A stretch of 64,000 nucleotides of DNA from CAZOOR01 sp964581505 (GCA_964581505.1 CAZOOR010000002.1:26641-90640), one strand, 5' to 3'. Positions 27,360-37,066 are shown, counted from the stretch's first letter. Numbers and translations: made by a program. The notes: a model not told the origin generated them from the letters alone.

Positions 27360-28391
27360 ATGTCAGGAAGTATTAACGAATACTTAATAGCAGAAAATAA
27401 CACAGAACATCAGGAACACGGAACAGCGCAGACGACCGCACACACGGCTCATAGCGACGGCAATATACCTCCGAGCGAGGTATTCCCAACATTGCTTGGT
27501 ACTTTGGGCGAACATAGAGAAATGACTTTCTATAATGTGCATATTTGCAACTTGCCTGTTATTGTTTACGACAAAGATACAGGTCTATTAACTTATAGCT
27601 CTGTCGAATCTATGGAAAATGATGGAGTTTATACATTAGACCATCACACACACCAGATTGTTAAAAGTTCAAATCACGAATCACCTACACTTGATATGTC
27701 TATTACATCACTTGTAGTATTTGAATGGCTTGCTATGTTTTTTGTAATTCTTGTATTTTTAAAATCGGCAAAGAAATACAAAAAGAATTCAAAAGCCGCA
27801 CCCAAAGGTTTGCAAAATATGATTGAAGCCGGCGTGGTATTTGTACGAGACGATATTGTCGGGCCTAATATTAACAATAAAGATGTCGTAAACAGATTGT
27901 TGCCATTCTTTGTTGTACTGTTTTTCTTCATATTATTTATGAATTTGATAGGTTTAGTACCGGGAGGGCATACAGCAACCGGTTCACTTGCTGTAACTGC
28001 GGCTTTGGCTATATGCGCCTTTTTTATAATTAACGTTACACAAATTAGAGATGTTGGCATTAAGGCATATTTGAAGCATTTACTCGGCGGAGCGCCAATT
28101 GCCTTGGCACCTATAATGATACCTATTGAGATATTGTCAATGTTTACAAAACCTTTTGCATTGACAGTTCGTCTATTTGCAAATATGACAGCCGGCCACG
28201 TTGTGTTACTCTCACTGGTCGGATTAATTTTTTACTTTAAATCATTTGTAGTATCACCCGTATCGGTAGGATTTTCAATATTTATGTATTTCATAGAAAT
28301 ATTGGTTGCTTTCCTGCAGGCTTATATATTTGTAATACTCACAGCAGTATTTACAGGATTAGGTATGAGTCATGACCATACGGAACATTAA
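27360..28391 (+). CDS. atpB: F0F1 ATP synthase subunit a
   Basis: 343 residues, membrane subunit forming the proton half-channels. The N-terminal 115 residues before the first helix are a soluble His-rich extension (HQEHGTAQTTAHTAH), longer than in E. coli and common in Bacteroidota/Chlorobiota. Later helices include MNLIGLVPGG and the essential Arg in FTKPFALTVRLFANMTAGH (about 258-276). It is the third of the atp genes, and the c-subunit gene follows. Confidence 0.94.
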   Translation: MSGSINEYLIAENNTEHQEHGTAQTTAHTAHSDGNIPPSEVFPTLLGTLGEHREMTFYNVHICNLPVIVYDKDTGLLTYSSVESMENDGVYTLDHHTHQIVKSSNHESPTLDMSITSLVVFEWLAMFFVILVFLKSAKKYKKNSKAAPKGLQNMIEAGVVFVRDDIVGPNINNKDVVNRLLPFFVVLFFFILFMNLIGLVPGGHTATGSLAVTAALAICAFFIINVTQIRDVGIKAYLKHLLGGAPIALAPIMIPIEILSMFTKPFALTVRLFANMTAGHVVLLSLVGLIFYFKSFVVSPVSVGFSIFMYFIEILVAFLQAYIFVILTAVFTGLGMSHDHTEH

Positions 28392-28448
28392 TTTGAGAAT
28401 ATGAATTTAAAATAAATGTTTTTCTTTTTTTATTTATAGGAGGTTATA

Positions 28449-28673
28449 ATGGATAATAGTTTAGCACACTTAGGAGCAGGTCTCGGAGCCGGTATTTCGG
28501 TTATCGGTGCAGGCATCGGTATCGGAAGATTGGCGTCAGCCGCTCTTGAAGCCGGCGCACGCCAGCCCGAAGCTTCGGGTGATTCAAGAACAACGATGAT
28601 TATTGCCGCCGCTCTTATTGAGGGCGTGGCATTGTTTTCTTGTGTTATCTGTATTTTATTAGCAGTTAAATAG
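28449..28673 (+). CDS. atpE: F0F1 ATP synthase subunit c
   Basis: 74 residues, two membrane helices. The first helix is the glycine-rich packing motif (GAGLGAGISVIGAGIGIG), a polar loop follows (RQPE), and the second helix has the ion-binding Glu in AALIEGVALF. The residue after the Glu is Gly rather than Ser/Thr and no Na+-type Gln is evident, so proton coupling is likely (inference from family rules). The start is fixed by a strong AGGAGGTTATA leader. A hairpin follows the gene, fitting the need for many copies of c per enzyme. Confidence 0.95.
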   Translation: MDNSLAHLGAGLGAGISVIGAGIGIGRLASAALEAGARQPEASGDSRTTMIIAAALIEGVALFSCVICILLAVK

Positions 28674-28683
28674 TGCAAACTCG

Positions 28684-28711
28684 GAGAGGGTACTTTCCGA
28701 AGTACCCTCTC
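28684..28711 (+). other. Intercistronic hairpin after atpE
   Basis: The 10-bp perfect stem GAGAGGGTAC/GTACCCTCTC has an 8-base loop, 11 bases past the atpE stop. There is no T-run after it, so it is more likely an mRNA-stabilising or partial attenuating element than a full terminator. A second smaller hairpin (CTTTCAA/TTGAAAG, 28726-28745) follows before atpF. Confidence 0.8.
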
Positions 28712-28810
28712 ACTTTAATTGAGTGCTTTCAAGGGTGTTTGAAAGGAACTTTCTTGAATACATTCAAAATATTGAAAAAGAAATTTATTAAATAAATTAG
28801 GTTGTTTTAA

Positions 28811-29305
28811 ATGGAAAACTTATTAAATATTTCACCGGGGTTGATGATTTGGACTTTGTTCAACTTCTTTATCGTTCTGTTTATAGTTATTAAATTCGGT
28901 GTAAAACCTATTGTTAATGGTTTAAACTCTCGCGAAAACAGTATCAAAGATGCAATTGAACATGCAGAGAAAGCAAACTCAGAGGCACAAGCACTTCTCA
29001 AAGAAAGTCAGGAAAAACTCAGAAATGCCCAATCGGAAATGAGTGAAATCATTCAGAAGGGACGAGTTCAGGCTGAAGAAATGCTCAGAAAAGCCGGTGA
29101 AGATGCCGATAAAGTGAAAAAACAAAAAGTTGAAGATGCCGTAAAAGAAATTGAGAGAAGCAAAGATGCCGCAATTCATGAACTGAGAAAAGAAGTTGCT
29201 ACTCTTGTTGTAGGTGCAACAGAGAAACTCTTAGACGAGACTTTGGACAAAGACAAGCATTACAAGCTAATAGAATCTTATATTGAAAAATTACCAAAGA
29301 ATTAA
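28811..29305 (+). CDS. atpF: F0F1 ATP synthase subunit b
   Basis: 164 residues: one N-terminal membrane helix (about 10-28, LMIWTLFNFFIVLFIVI) followed by a long charged amphipathic helix (about 40-150) that forms the peripheral stalk dimer. The first segment of that helix (PIVNGLNSRENSIKDAIEHA) matches the family. Only a single b gene is present. It follows the c-subunit hairpin by about 65 bases and precedes atpH by 9 bases. Confidence 0.93.
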   Translation: MENLLNISPGLMIWTLFNFFIVLFIVIKFGVKPIVNGLNSRENSIKDAIEHAEKANSEAQALLKESQEKLRNAQSEMSEIIQKGRVQAEEMLRKAGEDADKVKKQKVEDAVKEIERSKDAAIHELRKEVATLVVGATEKLLDETLDKDKHYKLIESYIEKLPKN

Positions 29306-29314
29306 TAAATTATT

Positions 29315-29854
29315 ATGACAGAACAAAGAGTATCATACAGATATGCAAAAGCCATAATCGAAACGGCTGAATCTGAGAAAATCACCGATTTGCTTTACAA
29401 TGATTTTTTGTATGTTCGGAATATTTGTAATTCTTCGCACGAACTAACAACTATGGTAAAAAGTCCTGTTGTTCACGATAGGGACAAAGTTAAGATATTC
29501 AAAGAATTGTTTGAAAATAAAATCAATTCGGTTACTCTAAATTTCTTAAATTTCCTAATCGAAAAAGGCAGAGCCAACTATACACTGGATATTATTGTCC
29601 AATACGAAGAGTTGTACAATAAACTCAACAATAAAATTAAAGTTGATATTACTACTGCCGTTGAGCTGGACGAAGAAGCGAAGAATAACATCGTCAAGAA
29701 GATTGCAGAGAACACAGGGCAAACAATTTTATCAAAGTTTATTGTAAGCAAAGATATAGACGGTGGGTTACTTGTTAAAATTCACGATTGGGTTTATGAT
29801 GCAACCCTAAAAAGCCAGCTGAAGAATTTATACAATACTTTAGCACAAAATTGA
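29315..29854 (+). CDS. atpH: F0F1 ATP synthase subunit delta
   Basis: 179 residues, OSCP/delta family: N-terminal six-helix domain (RVSYRYAKAIIETAE, 5-19) and C-terminal segment ILSKFIVSKDIDGGLLVKIHDWVYDATLKSQL (about 138-171), where GGLLVKIHDWVYDAS-type is the family signature. It connects the b stalk to the alpha/beta crown. Confidence 0.93.
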   Translation: MTEQRVSYRYAKAIIETAESEKITDLLYNDFLYVRNICNSSHELTTMVKSPVVHDRDKVKIFKELFENKINSVTLNFLNFLIEKGRANYTLDIIVQYEELYNKLNNKIKVDITTAVELDEEAKNNIVKKIAENTGQTILSKFIVSKDIDGGLLVKIHDWVYDATLKSQLKNLYNTLAQN

Positions 29855-29896
29855 GAAGAATATTATTAAAAATATAAAGAGTTAAGAGGATTTATA

Positions 29897-31456
29897 ATGG
29901 TAGATGTAAGACCGGAAGAAATTTCCGCAATATTAAGACGCCAGCTCTCAGGATTTGAAAGCGAAGCGGATATTTATGAAGTAGGTACAGTGCTACAAGT
30001 TGGTGACGGTGTGGCTCGTATTTACGGTTTGACAAAAGTTATGGCATCTGAACTTGTCGAATTCCCAAACAATGTGATGGGAATGGTGCTAAACCTCGAA
30101 GAAGACAATGTCGGTGTGATGCTTTTTGGCGATGACAGTTTAGTTAAAGAAGGTGATACTGTTCGCCGAACAGGTAAGGTTGCCTCTGTTCCCATTGGTA
30201 ATGGACTTTTGGGTAGAGTTGTCAATGCTTTGGGACAACCTATTGATGCTAAGGGTCCCCTAAATATTGATACTTATTATCCGATTGAAAGAAAAGCACC
30301 GGGCGTTATAGCACGCCAACCTGTGAAAGAACCGTTGCAAACCGGTCTGAAAGTAATTGATGCTTTGATTCCTATTGGACGCGGGCAGAGAGAATTAATA
30401 ATTGGCGACCGCCAAACAGGGAAAACAGCTATTGCATTAGATGCTATTATTAATCAAAAATATACACATACAGAAGAAGCCAAAAAGAGCGGCGTAAAGC
30501 CTGTTTATTGTATTTATGTAGCTATCGGGCAAAAAGGCTCGACTGTTGCTAACGTGGTTTCTTATCTTAAAGAATACGGAGCATTAGATTATACGATTAT
30601 CGTTGCCGCAAATGCTTCGGACCCTGCACCTATGCAGTATATTGCACCTTATGCAGGTTGCTCAATGGGCGAATTTTTCAGGGATAACGGAAAGGATGCA
30701 CTTGTTATTTATGATGATTTATCAAAACAAGCGGCGGCTTACCGTCAGGTATCCTTATTGCTCCGCCGTCCTCCCGGACGCGAGGCATATCCCGGTGATG
30801 TTTTCTATTTACATTCAAGATTGCTTGAAAGAGCCGCTAAATTTTCTGATGAAAATGGCGGTGGTACACTTACGGCTCTACCTGTCATTGAGACACAGGC
30901 AGGAGACGTTGCGGCATATATTCCTACCAATGTAATTTCAATTACTGACGGTCAGATATATCTTGAACCCAACTTATTCAATGCAGGTGTAAGACCGGCT
31001 ATGAATGTAGGTATTTCTGTTTCACGTGTTGGTGGTAATGCACAGATTAAAGCTATGAAGAAAGTAGCAGGTCCATTGAAACTCGAACTTGCTCAATATC
31101 GCGAATTAGAGGCATTTGCTAAATTCGGCTCCGACTTGGATAAAGCCACTCAACAGCAATTAAGACGTGGTGCTATATTGACCGAAATTCTAAAGCAAAG
31201 ACAGTTTGTTCCAATTCAGGTTAATAAGCAAATTGCTTTAATTTGGACTGCAACTAACGGTTATCTTGATGAATTACCGGTTGAAGTGCTTGATAAATTT
31301 GAAACGGATTTCTTTGAATATCTTGAGAATAATGAAAATGCATTATTGGAATTGATTTCGGAGAAGAAAGAATTAGTTGATGAAGTTGTCAGTGCCTTGA
31401 AAAAAGCCGCCGATAATTTTGTCGGAATATTTAAAAGTTCAAATAATATAGAATAA
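29897..31456 (+). CDS. atpA: F0F1 ATP synthase subunit alpha
   Basis: 519 residues. The P-loop GDRQTGKTA lies near residues 170-178. ALPVIETQAGDVAAYIPTNVISITDGQI is the conserved nucleotide-binding region, and VGISVSRVGG carries the catalytic arginine. Regulatory nucleotides bind alpha. The stop TAA is immediately followed by the ATG of hldD with no spacer, so the two are transcribed and probably translated together. AtpD and AtpC do not follow, so they are encoded elsewhere. Confidence 0.96.
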   Translation: MVDVRPEEISAILRRQLSGFESEADIYEVGTVLQVGDGVARIYGLTKVMASELVEFPNNVMGMVLNLEEDNVGVMLFGDDSLVKEGDTVRRTGKVASVPIGNGLLGRVVNALGQPIDAKGPLNIDTYYPIERKAPGVIARQPVKEPLQTGLKVIDALIPIGRGQRELIIGDRQTGKTAIALDAIINQKYTHTEEAKKSGVKPVYCIYVAIGQKGSTVANVVSYLKEYGALDYTIIVAANASDPAPMQYIAPYAGCSMGEFFRDNGKDALVIYDDLSKQAAAYRQVSLLLRRPPGREAYPGDVFYLHSRLLERAAKFSDENGGGTLTALPVIETQAGDVAAYIPTNVISITDGQIYLEPNLFNAGVRPAMNVGISVSRVGGNAQIKAMKKVAGPLKLELAQYRELEAFAKFGSDLDKATQQQLRRGAILTEILKQRQFVPIQVNKQIALIWTATNGYLDELPVEVLDKFETDFFEYLENNENALLELISEKKELVDEVVSALKKAADNFVGIFKSSNNIE

Positions 31457-32425
31457 ATGATAATATTAACCGGCGGTGCAGGCTTTATCGGCTCTTGTTT
31501 CCTGAAAACATTGAACAGTAATGGTATTTACGATATCATTGTTGTAGATAGATTGGGAAATGGGGACAAGTGGAAAAATATTGTCGGTAAACGATTTGCC
31601 GGATATTATCATAAAAACGAGTTCTTTGATGTTCTATTCGATGAGAAAAAAATAGCTAGGAATATTGATGCTATTATTCACCTCGGTGCTTGCTCTTCAA
31701 CGACTGAATCCGATGTTGATTATATTATGAGTAATAATTTGAATTATAGTATCAAGTTAGCTACTTATGCCGCAGAGCATAGTATAAAATTTATTTATGC
31801 AAGTTCGGCGGCTACTTATGGAGATGGCTCAAAAGGTTATTCCGATTATTCCATTGACGATTTGCAACCTCTCAATCCTTATGGATTGTCCAAACATTTA
31901 TTTGATAGATGGGTTGTCGATAATGAACTTGACACAGAGTTTATCGGTGTTAAATTTTTCAATGTGTTTGGTCCCAATGAATATCACAAAGATGATATGT
32001 CATCAATGATATTCAAATCGTTCAATCAGATAAAAAACACAGGCAAGGTCAAGCTATTCAAATCAAATAGTCCCGACTACAATGATGGCGAACAGAAGCG
32101 TGATTTTGTCTATGTGAAGGACGCCACTAATGTTCTGTGGAAAATGCTTGCTAACAAAACCGAAGCCGGTATATATAACCTTGGAACAGGGAAAGCACGC
32201 ACTTGGAATGACCTTGTGAATGCAGTCTTCAATGCAATTGGCAGAGAAACAAATATCGAATTTATCGATATGCCGAAAATTCTCGAAGGGAAATATCAGA
32301 ACTTTACAGAAGCTGACATCAATAAACTCACTAATTCTCAATACGCAATTGAGTTCACCGAGCTTGAAGATGCAGTAGAAGATTATATAAAAAATTACTT
32401 GAATAAGAGTTTTAAGAACATATAG
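31457..32425 (+). CDS. hldD: ADP-L-glycero-D-manno-heptose 6-epimerase
   Basis: 322 residues, short-chain dehydrogenase/epimerase. It has the nucleotide motif TGGAGFIGS (about 5-13), the Ser-Tyr-Lys triad (SSAATYGDG near 115-124; NPYGLSK near 140-146), and the HldD-specific segments NLGTGKAR-like and DGEQKRDFVYVKD. It converts ADP-D-glycero- to ADP-L-glycero-manno-heptose for LPS inner core synthesis. It sits inside the ATP synthase cluster between atpA (zero spacing) and atpG (24 bases), an unexpected position for an LPS gene; it looks intact and normal in length. Confidence 0.92.
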   Translation: MIILTGGAGFIGSCFLKTLNSNGIYDIIVVDRLGNGDKWKNIVGKRFAGYYHKNEFFDVLFDEKKIARNIDAIIHLGACSSTTESDVDYIMSNNLNYSIKLATYAAEHSIKFIYASSAATYGDGSKGYSDYSIDDLQPLNPYGLSKHLFDRWVVDNELDTEFIGVKFFNVFGPNEYHKDDMSSMIFKSFNQIKNTGKVKLFKSNSPDYNDGEQKRDFVYVKDATNVLWKMLANKTEAGIYNLGTGKARTWNDLVNAVFNAIGRETNIEFIDMPKILEGKYQNFTEADINKLTNSQYAIEFTELEDAVEDYIKNYLNKSFKNI

Positions 32426-32449
32426 TTATTAAATCAGGAAATACTTTAA

Positions 32450-33331
32450 ATGGCAACATTAAGAGACATAAGACGTAGAATCACGGCGGTAAACAGTACT
32501 GCAAAAATTACGCAAGCTATGAAAATGGTATCAACGGCAAAATTGAAAAGAGCTCAGGACGCTATTATATCCGCTCGTCCTTTTGCCGCAAAACTTGGCG
32601 ATATTCTCACAAATCTCGTCTCGGAAATTGGCGATACATATTATCATCCTCTCCTTGAGAACAGAAAAGAGGTTAGGAATATTGCTGTCATTCTCATCGC
32701 CGGCAATCGCGGACTTTGCGGTAGTTTCAATACGAATATTTTCCGCCACACAAACCAATATATAAATGATGAAATTAAAAAAGAATATCCGAATGCGAAC
32801 ATTCATCTCTTCCCTATCGGTAAGCGTGCTTGTTCCTCTTTTAAAAATCCCGATATTAGTTCTACAAACAAATACCCGAATTTGTTAACAGAACTTAACT
32901 TTGCAAATGCAAAAGACGTTGTTGATACTGTTTCTGACGGCTTTGTAAACGGACAATACGACAAAGTGGTTGTTAGCTACAATATGTTCAAAAATTTACT
33001 TGTTCAGATTCCTTCTATTGTTACATTGCTACCTATTGCTCCTACAAATGAAGAGGAAAATAATACAAAATTCAATCTTGATTATATTTTTGAACCAACA
33101 CAAAAAGAAATACTTGATGATTTACTTCCGCGTCATCTTGATATTCAGTTTTGGAGAACCGTATTAGAATCTAATGCCGCAGAGAATGCCGCAAGAAGAA
33201 TGGCTATGGAAAATGCAACCAAGAATGCAAAGGAACTTTCGGAATATCTCGAAATGGTATTCAACAAAGAACGTCAAGCGGCAATCACTACCGAAATGCT
33301 GGACATTGTCGGTGGTTCCAACGCTTTATAG
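32450..33331 (+). CDS. atpG: F0F1 ATP synthase subunit gamma
   Basis: 293 residues. The N-terminal helix has RDIRRRITAVNSTAKITQAMKMVSTAKLKRAQ (4-35), the coiled coil entering the alpha/beta crown, followed by VILIAGNRGLCGSFNTNI and the C-terminal helix RMAMENATKNAKEL. It is the rotor stalk subunit. It ends the cluster and is followed within 20 bases by a terminator, so no atpD/atpC belongs to this transcript. Confidence 0.95.
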   Translation: MATLRDIRRRITAVNSTAKITQAMKMVSTAKLKRAQDAIISARPFAAKLGDILTNLVSEIGDTYYHPLLENRKEVRNIAVILIAGNRGLCGSFNTNIFRHTNQYINDEIKKEYPNANIHLFPIGKRACSSFKNPDISSTNKYPNLLTELNFANAKDVVDTVSDGFVNGQYDKVVVSYNMFKNLLVQIPSIVTLLPIAPTNEEENNTKFNLDYIFEPTQKEILDDLLPRHLDIQFWRTVLESNAAENAARRMAMENATKNAKELSEYLEMVFNKERQAAITTEMLDIVGGSNAL

Positions 33332-33350
33332 TGATTTATTCTAACTATCA

Positions 33351-33385
33351 AAAGGACTACTGTTTATCGGTAGTCCTTTTTCTTT
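33351..33385 (+). terminator. Hairpin terminator of the atp cluster
   Basis: The perfect 10-bp stem AAAGGACTAC/GTAGTCCTTT has a 9-base loop and a T-rich tail (TTTCTTTT). It lies 20 bases past the atpG stop. Confidence 0.9.
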
Positions 33386-33488
33386 TAGTATTCGACTTTC
33401 TTACAGATTATTTACAAAAAATACTTTTTAAAATTATTTTTGAGTATATTTATTTATATTTGAATTGAGAATAAAATATTTTTAAAAT

Positions 33489-34412
33489 ATGAAATTTATC
33501 TTTATCATATTATTGTTTTGCTACACTCCCTATCGCTTTCTGAATGCACAGTGCGACTGTACGGGTAATAGTGCGGAAATCGCTCTTTCCAATCTTAATG
33601 AGATTTATCATAATGATTCGCTAAGATATAATAATTTTTATATTAATTTACTATATAAATACACCTATGCCGATTCTTATTTTTTAAGAGATGTCAATAT
33701 CGGCAGAGGAGCAATAAAAAGCATAGCCGCACATTTCTTAGACTTACGACTTAGCTACAAATATAATTTTCGTTGGATATTTGACATAGAACTCGGATAC
33801 TTTATTAACAAACGACAAACGGAAAATCTGAAAAACCAATCATTTAATGCGTCCGGTATAAGCGATTTATCAATTCTCGGACGATATATATTATGGAAAG
33901 ATATTGCAAACAATTTTGAAATAAGCGGTGGTGGCGGTATTAAAGTTCCATTTGCTCACGAGGAAGCTACTATTCCTCAAAATATTCAACCCTCTACCGG
34001 CGCTTATGCCATATTGGCAAATATACTTGTAAAAAAATATTTTCCGGATTGGAATTTAGGACTAATTGCCGGCAATCGTACCGACTACAACTTCGAGAAT
34101 AAATGGAGATATAGATATGGTATATCAACAGTTTCATCAATAATTCTACTATATAACGCAGGCGAAACTATAAATATAGGGACTGAATTACGCGGTGATT
34201 TCAGAGGAAAAGATTATAACAAGGGTAAAAAAATATGCGGCTCAGGATTTATTGCTTTATCCATAAGCCCCATTTTGCGAATTAATACAGGTAGATTTAT
34301 TATAGGTTCGTTCTTTAATTATCCATTTTACCAATTCTATTTCGGAAAACAAATTGCAAATAAATTTTCGTTTGGTATGAGTATTTCATACGGAACCAAA
34401 TTATTTGACTAA
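33489..34412 (+). CDS. Outer membrane beta-barrel-like protein, unknown function
   Basis: 307 residues with a signal peptide (1-20, ending LNAQ). The rest alternates Tyr/Phe-rich strands (FDIELGYFIN, DLSILGRYIL, KVPFAHEE, ANILVKKYFPDWNLGLIAGN, GTELRGDFRG) separated by short turns and ends with a strand (FSFGMSISYG), as expected for a transmembrane beta-barrel. CDCTGN after cleavage might form a disulphide. No family is recognised. It overlaps the stop of convergent dacB by 4 bases. Confidence 0.65.
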   Translation: MKFIFIILLFCYTPYRFLNAQCDCTGNSAEIALSNLNEIYHNDSLRYNNFYINLLYKYTYADSYFLRDVNIGRGAIKSIAAHFLDLRLSYKYNFRWIFDIELGYFINKRQTENLKNQSFNASGISDLSILGRYILWKDIANNFEISGGGGIKVPFAHEEATIPQNIQPSTGAYAILANILVKKYFPDWNLGLIAGNRTDYNFENKWRYRYGISTVSSIILLYNAGETINIGTELRGDFRGKDYNKGKKICGSGFIALSISPILRINTGRFIIGSFFNYPFYQFYFGKQIANKFSFGMSISYGTKLFD

Positions 34413-36004
34413 CCTTCCTTATTAAAATAAAAGAACTGGGCTAGAATAATCCCCAATTGGTTTTCAATTTGTTTGTAAAGACCTACACTAGGTCCATTGA
34501 ATATAAAACAAAAAGCAAGATTTTCACCGTCCAAAGTTCTTACAAAACCACACAGACCGCTTACATTTTTATGTGTACCGGTTTTTGCCTTTAAGTTATC
34601 GGCGGCAAGTGAATAACGCATTCTTTTTCTTAACGTTCCGTCCCTACCGGCAATGGACAAAGAAGAGTCAAGTATTGGTTTCATTATTTCCGAATTATAT
34701 GTCTTTATAAGTAAGTTAATACTTGCATTAGCAGTTAATTTATTCCTACGGGACAGCCCTGAGCCATCATAAAGAACGCATTTGGAAAAATCAATCTCCA
34801 TAGAATCAATAAGACTAATAATTATTTGTCGGCTTTCCTTTGCATTTTCAACCATTTTCCCGCTATTTGCACCAATTAATTTAAATATATTCTCAGCCAA
34901 ATAATTATCACTATTTTTTAACGTAGGTGTTATTACATCAACTAAATATCTTTTATTTTCCGCTAACTGATATACCTCTGTCTTCACTTCAGAAATCTTT
35001 CCTACATTGAAAGTACCGCTTACTTTTATACCACTTCCATTTAGCAATCTAAGCAATGCACCGGCTACAACTTCTTCTGGTTTGTCTATGTAATATCTGT
35101 AAGAGTAAGATAAATCAGCATTTATTGTACCTGAAGCAGTAAACACCTGCTGTCCCTTTGCATTTTTTCTATGCTTGATGTAAGATTTTCGCCGTCTCGT
35201 TGTTGATTGGTATTCAACCGGACCACCGTAATATGCCTTCTCTATTGTTTCATTCAAATATGCTTTTTTCTTTTTTCTATGCTTAGGTCTTCCTTTTACT
35301 TTTGATTTGTTAATAATAATAAAAGCAGGGGACGGCGGGTCGGTTGTAATCAATGCTCTACGGAATTTGCCCTGTGGATTGCCGTGTATTGTAACCGTAA
35401 CAATATTATTATTGATTGAAAGCCCTGTAATCGCTTGTACTGGTTGTACTCTGTCCTTATCGCCGCTATAATCCAGCCTGTCATAAATATCATCAAAATA
35501 AGAACCGTCCGCAATAATATTTCCTTTAATTTCTTTTATCCCTTTATTAGCAATTTCGGCAACCATAGAACGTAAATCATCAGTAGAAAACAATGGGTCG
35601 CCTGCACCCACTATGTACAAATCACCATTAAGAACTCCGTCAATTATATTCCCTGTATGATAAATTTTTGTTTTATACTCAAAGTTCGTACCAAGTGTAT
35701 ATAGTGCCGAAAAACAAGTAAAAAGTTTTGTTAACGATGCAGGTGTTAGTGCCTTTCTTGTACTTTTCTTAAAGTAATACCTACTATTATCCAAAGAATA
35801 AACTGCTAAGGAATAATTAGTATTTTTGAATCCTGCACCTGTAATAACTCTTGAAATTTGACCGGAGAGGAATTTCAATGATTTTAAAGTATCTTCATAC
35901 GTAAATATATTGGACTTAAAAGAATTCTGTGAAAGAAGACTTAAGGAAAATATTCCTAAAATAATAATACTAACAATTGCATTTTTTAATAATTTATTTC
36001 TCAT
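34409..36004 (-). CDS. dacB: D-alanyl-D-alanine carboxypeptidase/endopeptidase (PBP4, S13)
   Basis: 531 residues with an N-terminal signal (1-26). Penicillin-binding motifs: SxxK as SLTK (about 87-90), SxN as SDNY near 360, and KTG as KAKTGTHK near 471. A PBP4-like insert lies between the first two motifs. It trims or cleaves peptidoglycan peptides in the periplasm. An unusually basic stretch lies near 228-285 (GRPKHRKKKK, TTRRRKSYIKHRK), not expected in the catalytic core. It starts 5 bases after the miaA stop, so miaA-dacB are an operon. Confidence 0.9.
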   Translation of the reverse strand: MRNKLLKNAIVSIIILGIFSLSLLSQNSFKSNIFTYEDTLKSLKFLSGQISRVITGAGFKNTNYSLAVYSLDNSRYYFKKSTRKALTPASLTKLFTCFSALYTLGTNFEYKTKIYHTGNIIDGVLNGDLYIVGAGDPLFSTDDLRSMVAEIANKGIKEIKGNIIADGSYFDDIYDRLDYSGDKDRVQPVQAITGLSINNNIVTVTIHGNPQGKFRRALITTDPPSPAFIIINKSKVKGRPKHRKKKKAYLNETIEKAYYGGPVEYQSTTRRRKSYIKHRKNAKGQQVFTASGTINADLSYSYRYYIDKPEEVVAGALLRLLNGSGIKVSGTFNVGKISEVKTEVYQLAENKRYLVDVITPTLKNSDNYLAENIFKLIGANSGKMVENAKESRQIIISLIDSMEIDFSKCVLYDGSGLSRRNKLTANASINLLIKTYNSEIMKPILDSSLSIAGRDGTLRKRMRYSLAADNLKAKTGTHKNVSGLCGFVRTLDGENLAFCFIFNGPSVGLYKQIENQLGIILAQFFYFNKEG

Positions 36005-36009
36005 AACTA

Positions 36010-36975
36010 TTATATATTTTTCAAAATTTCAATTCCGGGAATTTCTTCCTCTTTGTAATCCTTTACGTCAAACCAGTGCATTTCGGAAATTTTTCTAAAC
36101 CAGGTCATTTGGCGTTTTGCATAACGTCTTGTATTCTTTTTAATTTCTTCGATTGCTTCTTTTTCCGTACATTTCCTATTAATATATGCCAGTGTCTCCT
36201 TATAACCAACAGTATTTAAGCTATTGAGTTCCGGTGAATAACCCATTTTAAGTATTTTCACTGTTTCGTCAAGCAATCCGTTCCGCCACATCAATTCCGA
36301 ACGCAAGTTAATTCTTTCGTAAAGTTTTTCCCGCTCAAAATTAATACCAAAATACTTATAATTAAAATTTCTTTTTGTTTTTTTCTGTTTGCGAGAATTC
36401 AAGATTGATTCTCCATAGGTATAATAATACTCCAATGCACGTAGAACACGGCGTGGATTCTTATCCTGATATTTTTCGGCAGCAGCTTTATCTATTTTTT
36501 CCAATTCCATATATAGGTAATCGCGCCCCTTTTTTTCAAGTTTCTCATTCAAAAATGAACGAATCCCTTTCAATGCAATATTCTCGTCCTGAGCAAATAA
36601 ACCTTCGCAAAGAGATTGAATATACAGACCGGAACCACCGACAACAACCGGCAATTTCCCTCTTGAAAAAATATCTTCAACAATTCTCTCTGCCTCATCG
36701 CCAAAACGTCCTGCATTGTAGTCCTCGTCAGGTGCCAGTATATCAATGAAATGATGTTTAACAGATTTCAGTTCATCATCACTTGGTTTTGCAGTACATA
36801 TATTCATAAATTTATAAATCTGCCGCGAATCCGCCGAAACAATTTCCAGAGGTATAATTTCAGCAAGACGCAAAGATAATCCTGTTTTACCGGAAGCCGT
36901 GGGACCGGTTATCACGGGTACAGTCTTACTTTCCAGCAGTTCACTGAATTTACTATTTATATCACTTATTTCCAA
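36010..36975 (-). CDS. miaA: tRNA dimethylallyltransferase
   Basis: 321 residues. The P-loop is GPTASGKT (about 23-30), followed by SADSRQIYKFMNICTAKPS, VVGGSGLYIQSL and YAKRQMTWFRK. It transfers the dimethylallyl group to A37 of tRNAs reading UNN codons. The start is a TTG at 36975, supported by a GGAG eight bases upstream; there is no in-frame ATG before the P-loop. It is the first gene of a miaA-dacB pair. Confidence 0.94.
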   Translation of the reverse strand: MEISDINSKFSELLESKTVPVITGPTASGKTGLSLRLAEIIPLEIVSADSRQIYKFMNICTAKPSDDELKSVKHHFIDILAPDEDYNAGRFGDEAERIVEDIFSRGKLPVVVGGSGLYIQSLCEGLFAQDENIALKGIRSFLNEKLEKKGRDYLYMELEKIDKAAAEKYQDKNPRRVLRALEYYYTYGESILNSRKQKKTKRNFNYKYFGINFEREKLYERINLRSELMWRNGLLDETVKILKMGYSPELNSLNTVGYKETLAYINRKCTEKEAIEEIKKNTRRYAKRQMTWFRKISEMHWFDVKDYKEEEIPGIEILKNI

Positions 36976-37066
36976 TTTGCTAACTCCATAATATCAATTT
37001 AACCAATCATTATTGGCATTCAAAATTTATTATTTCATTAGTTCAAAATATACTAATTTGCAAAAT

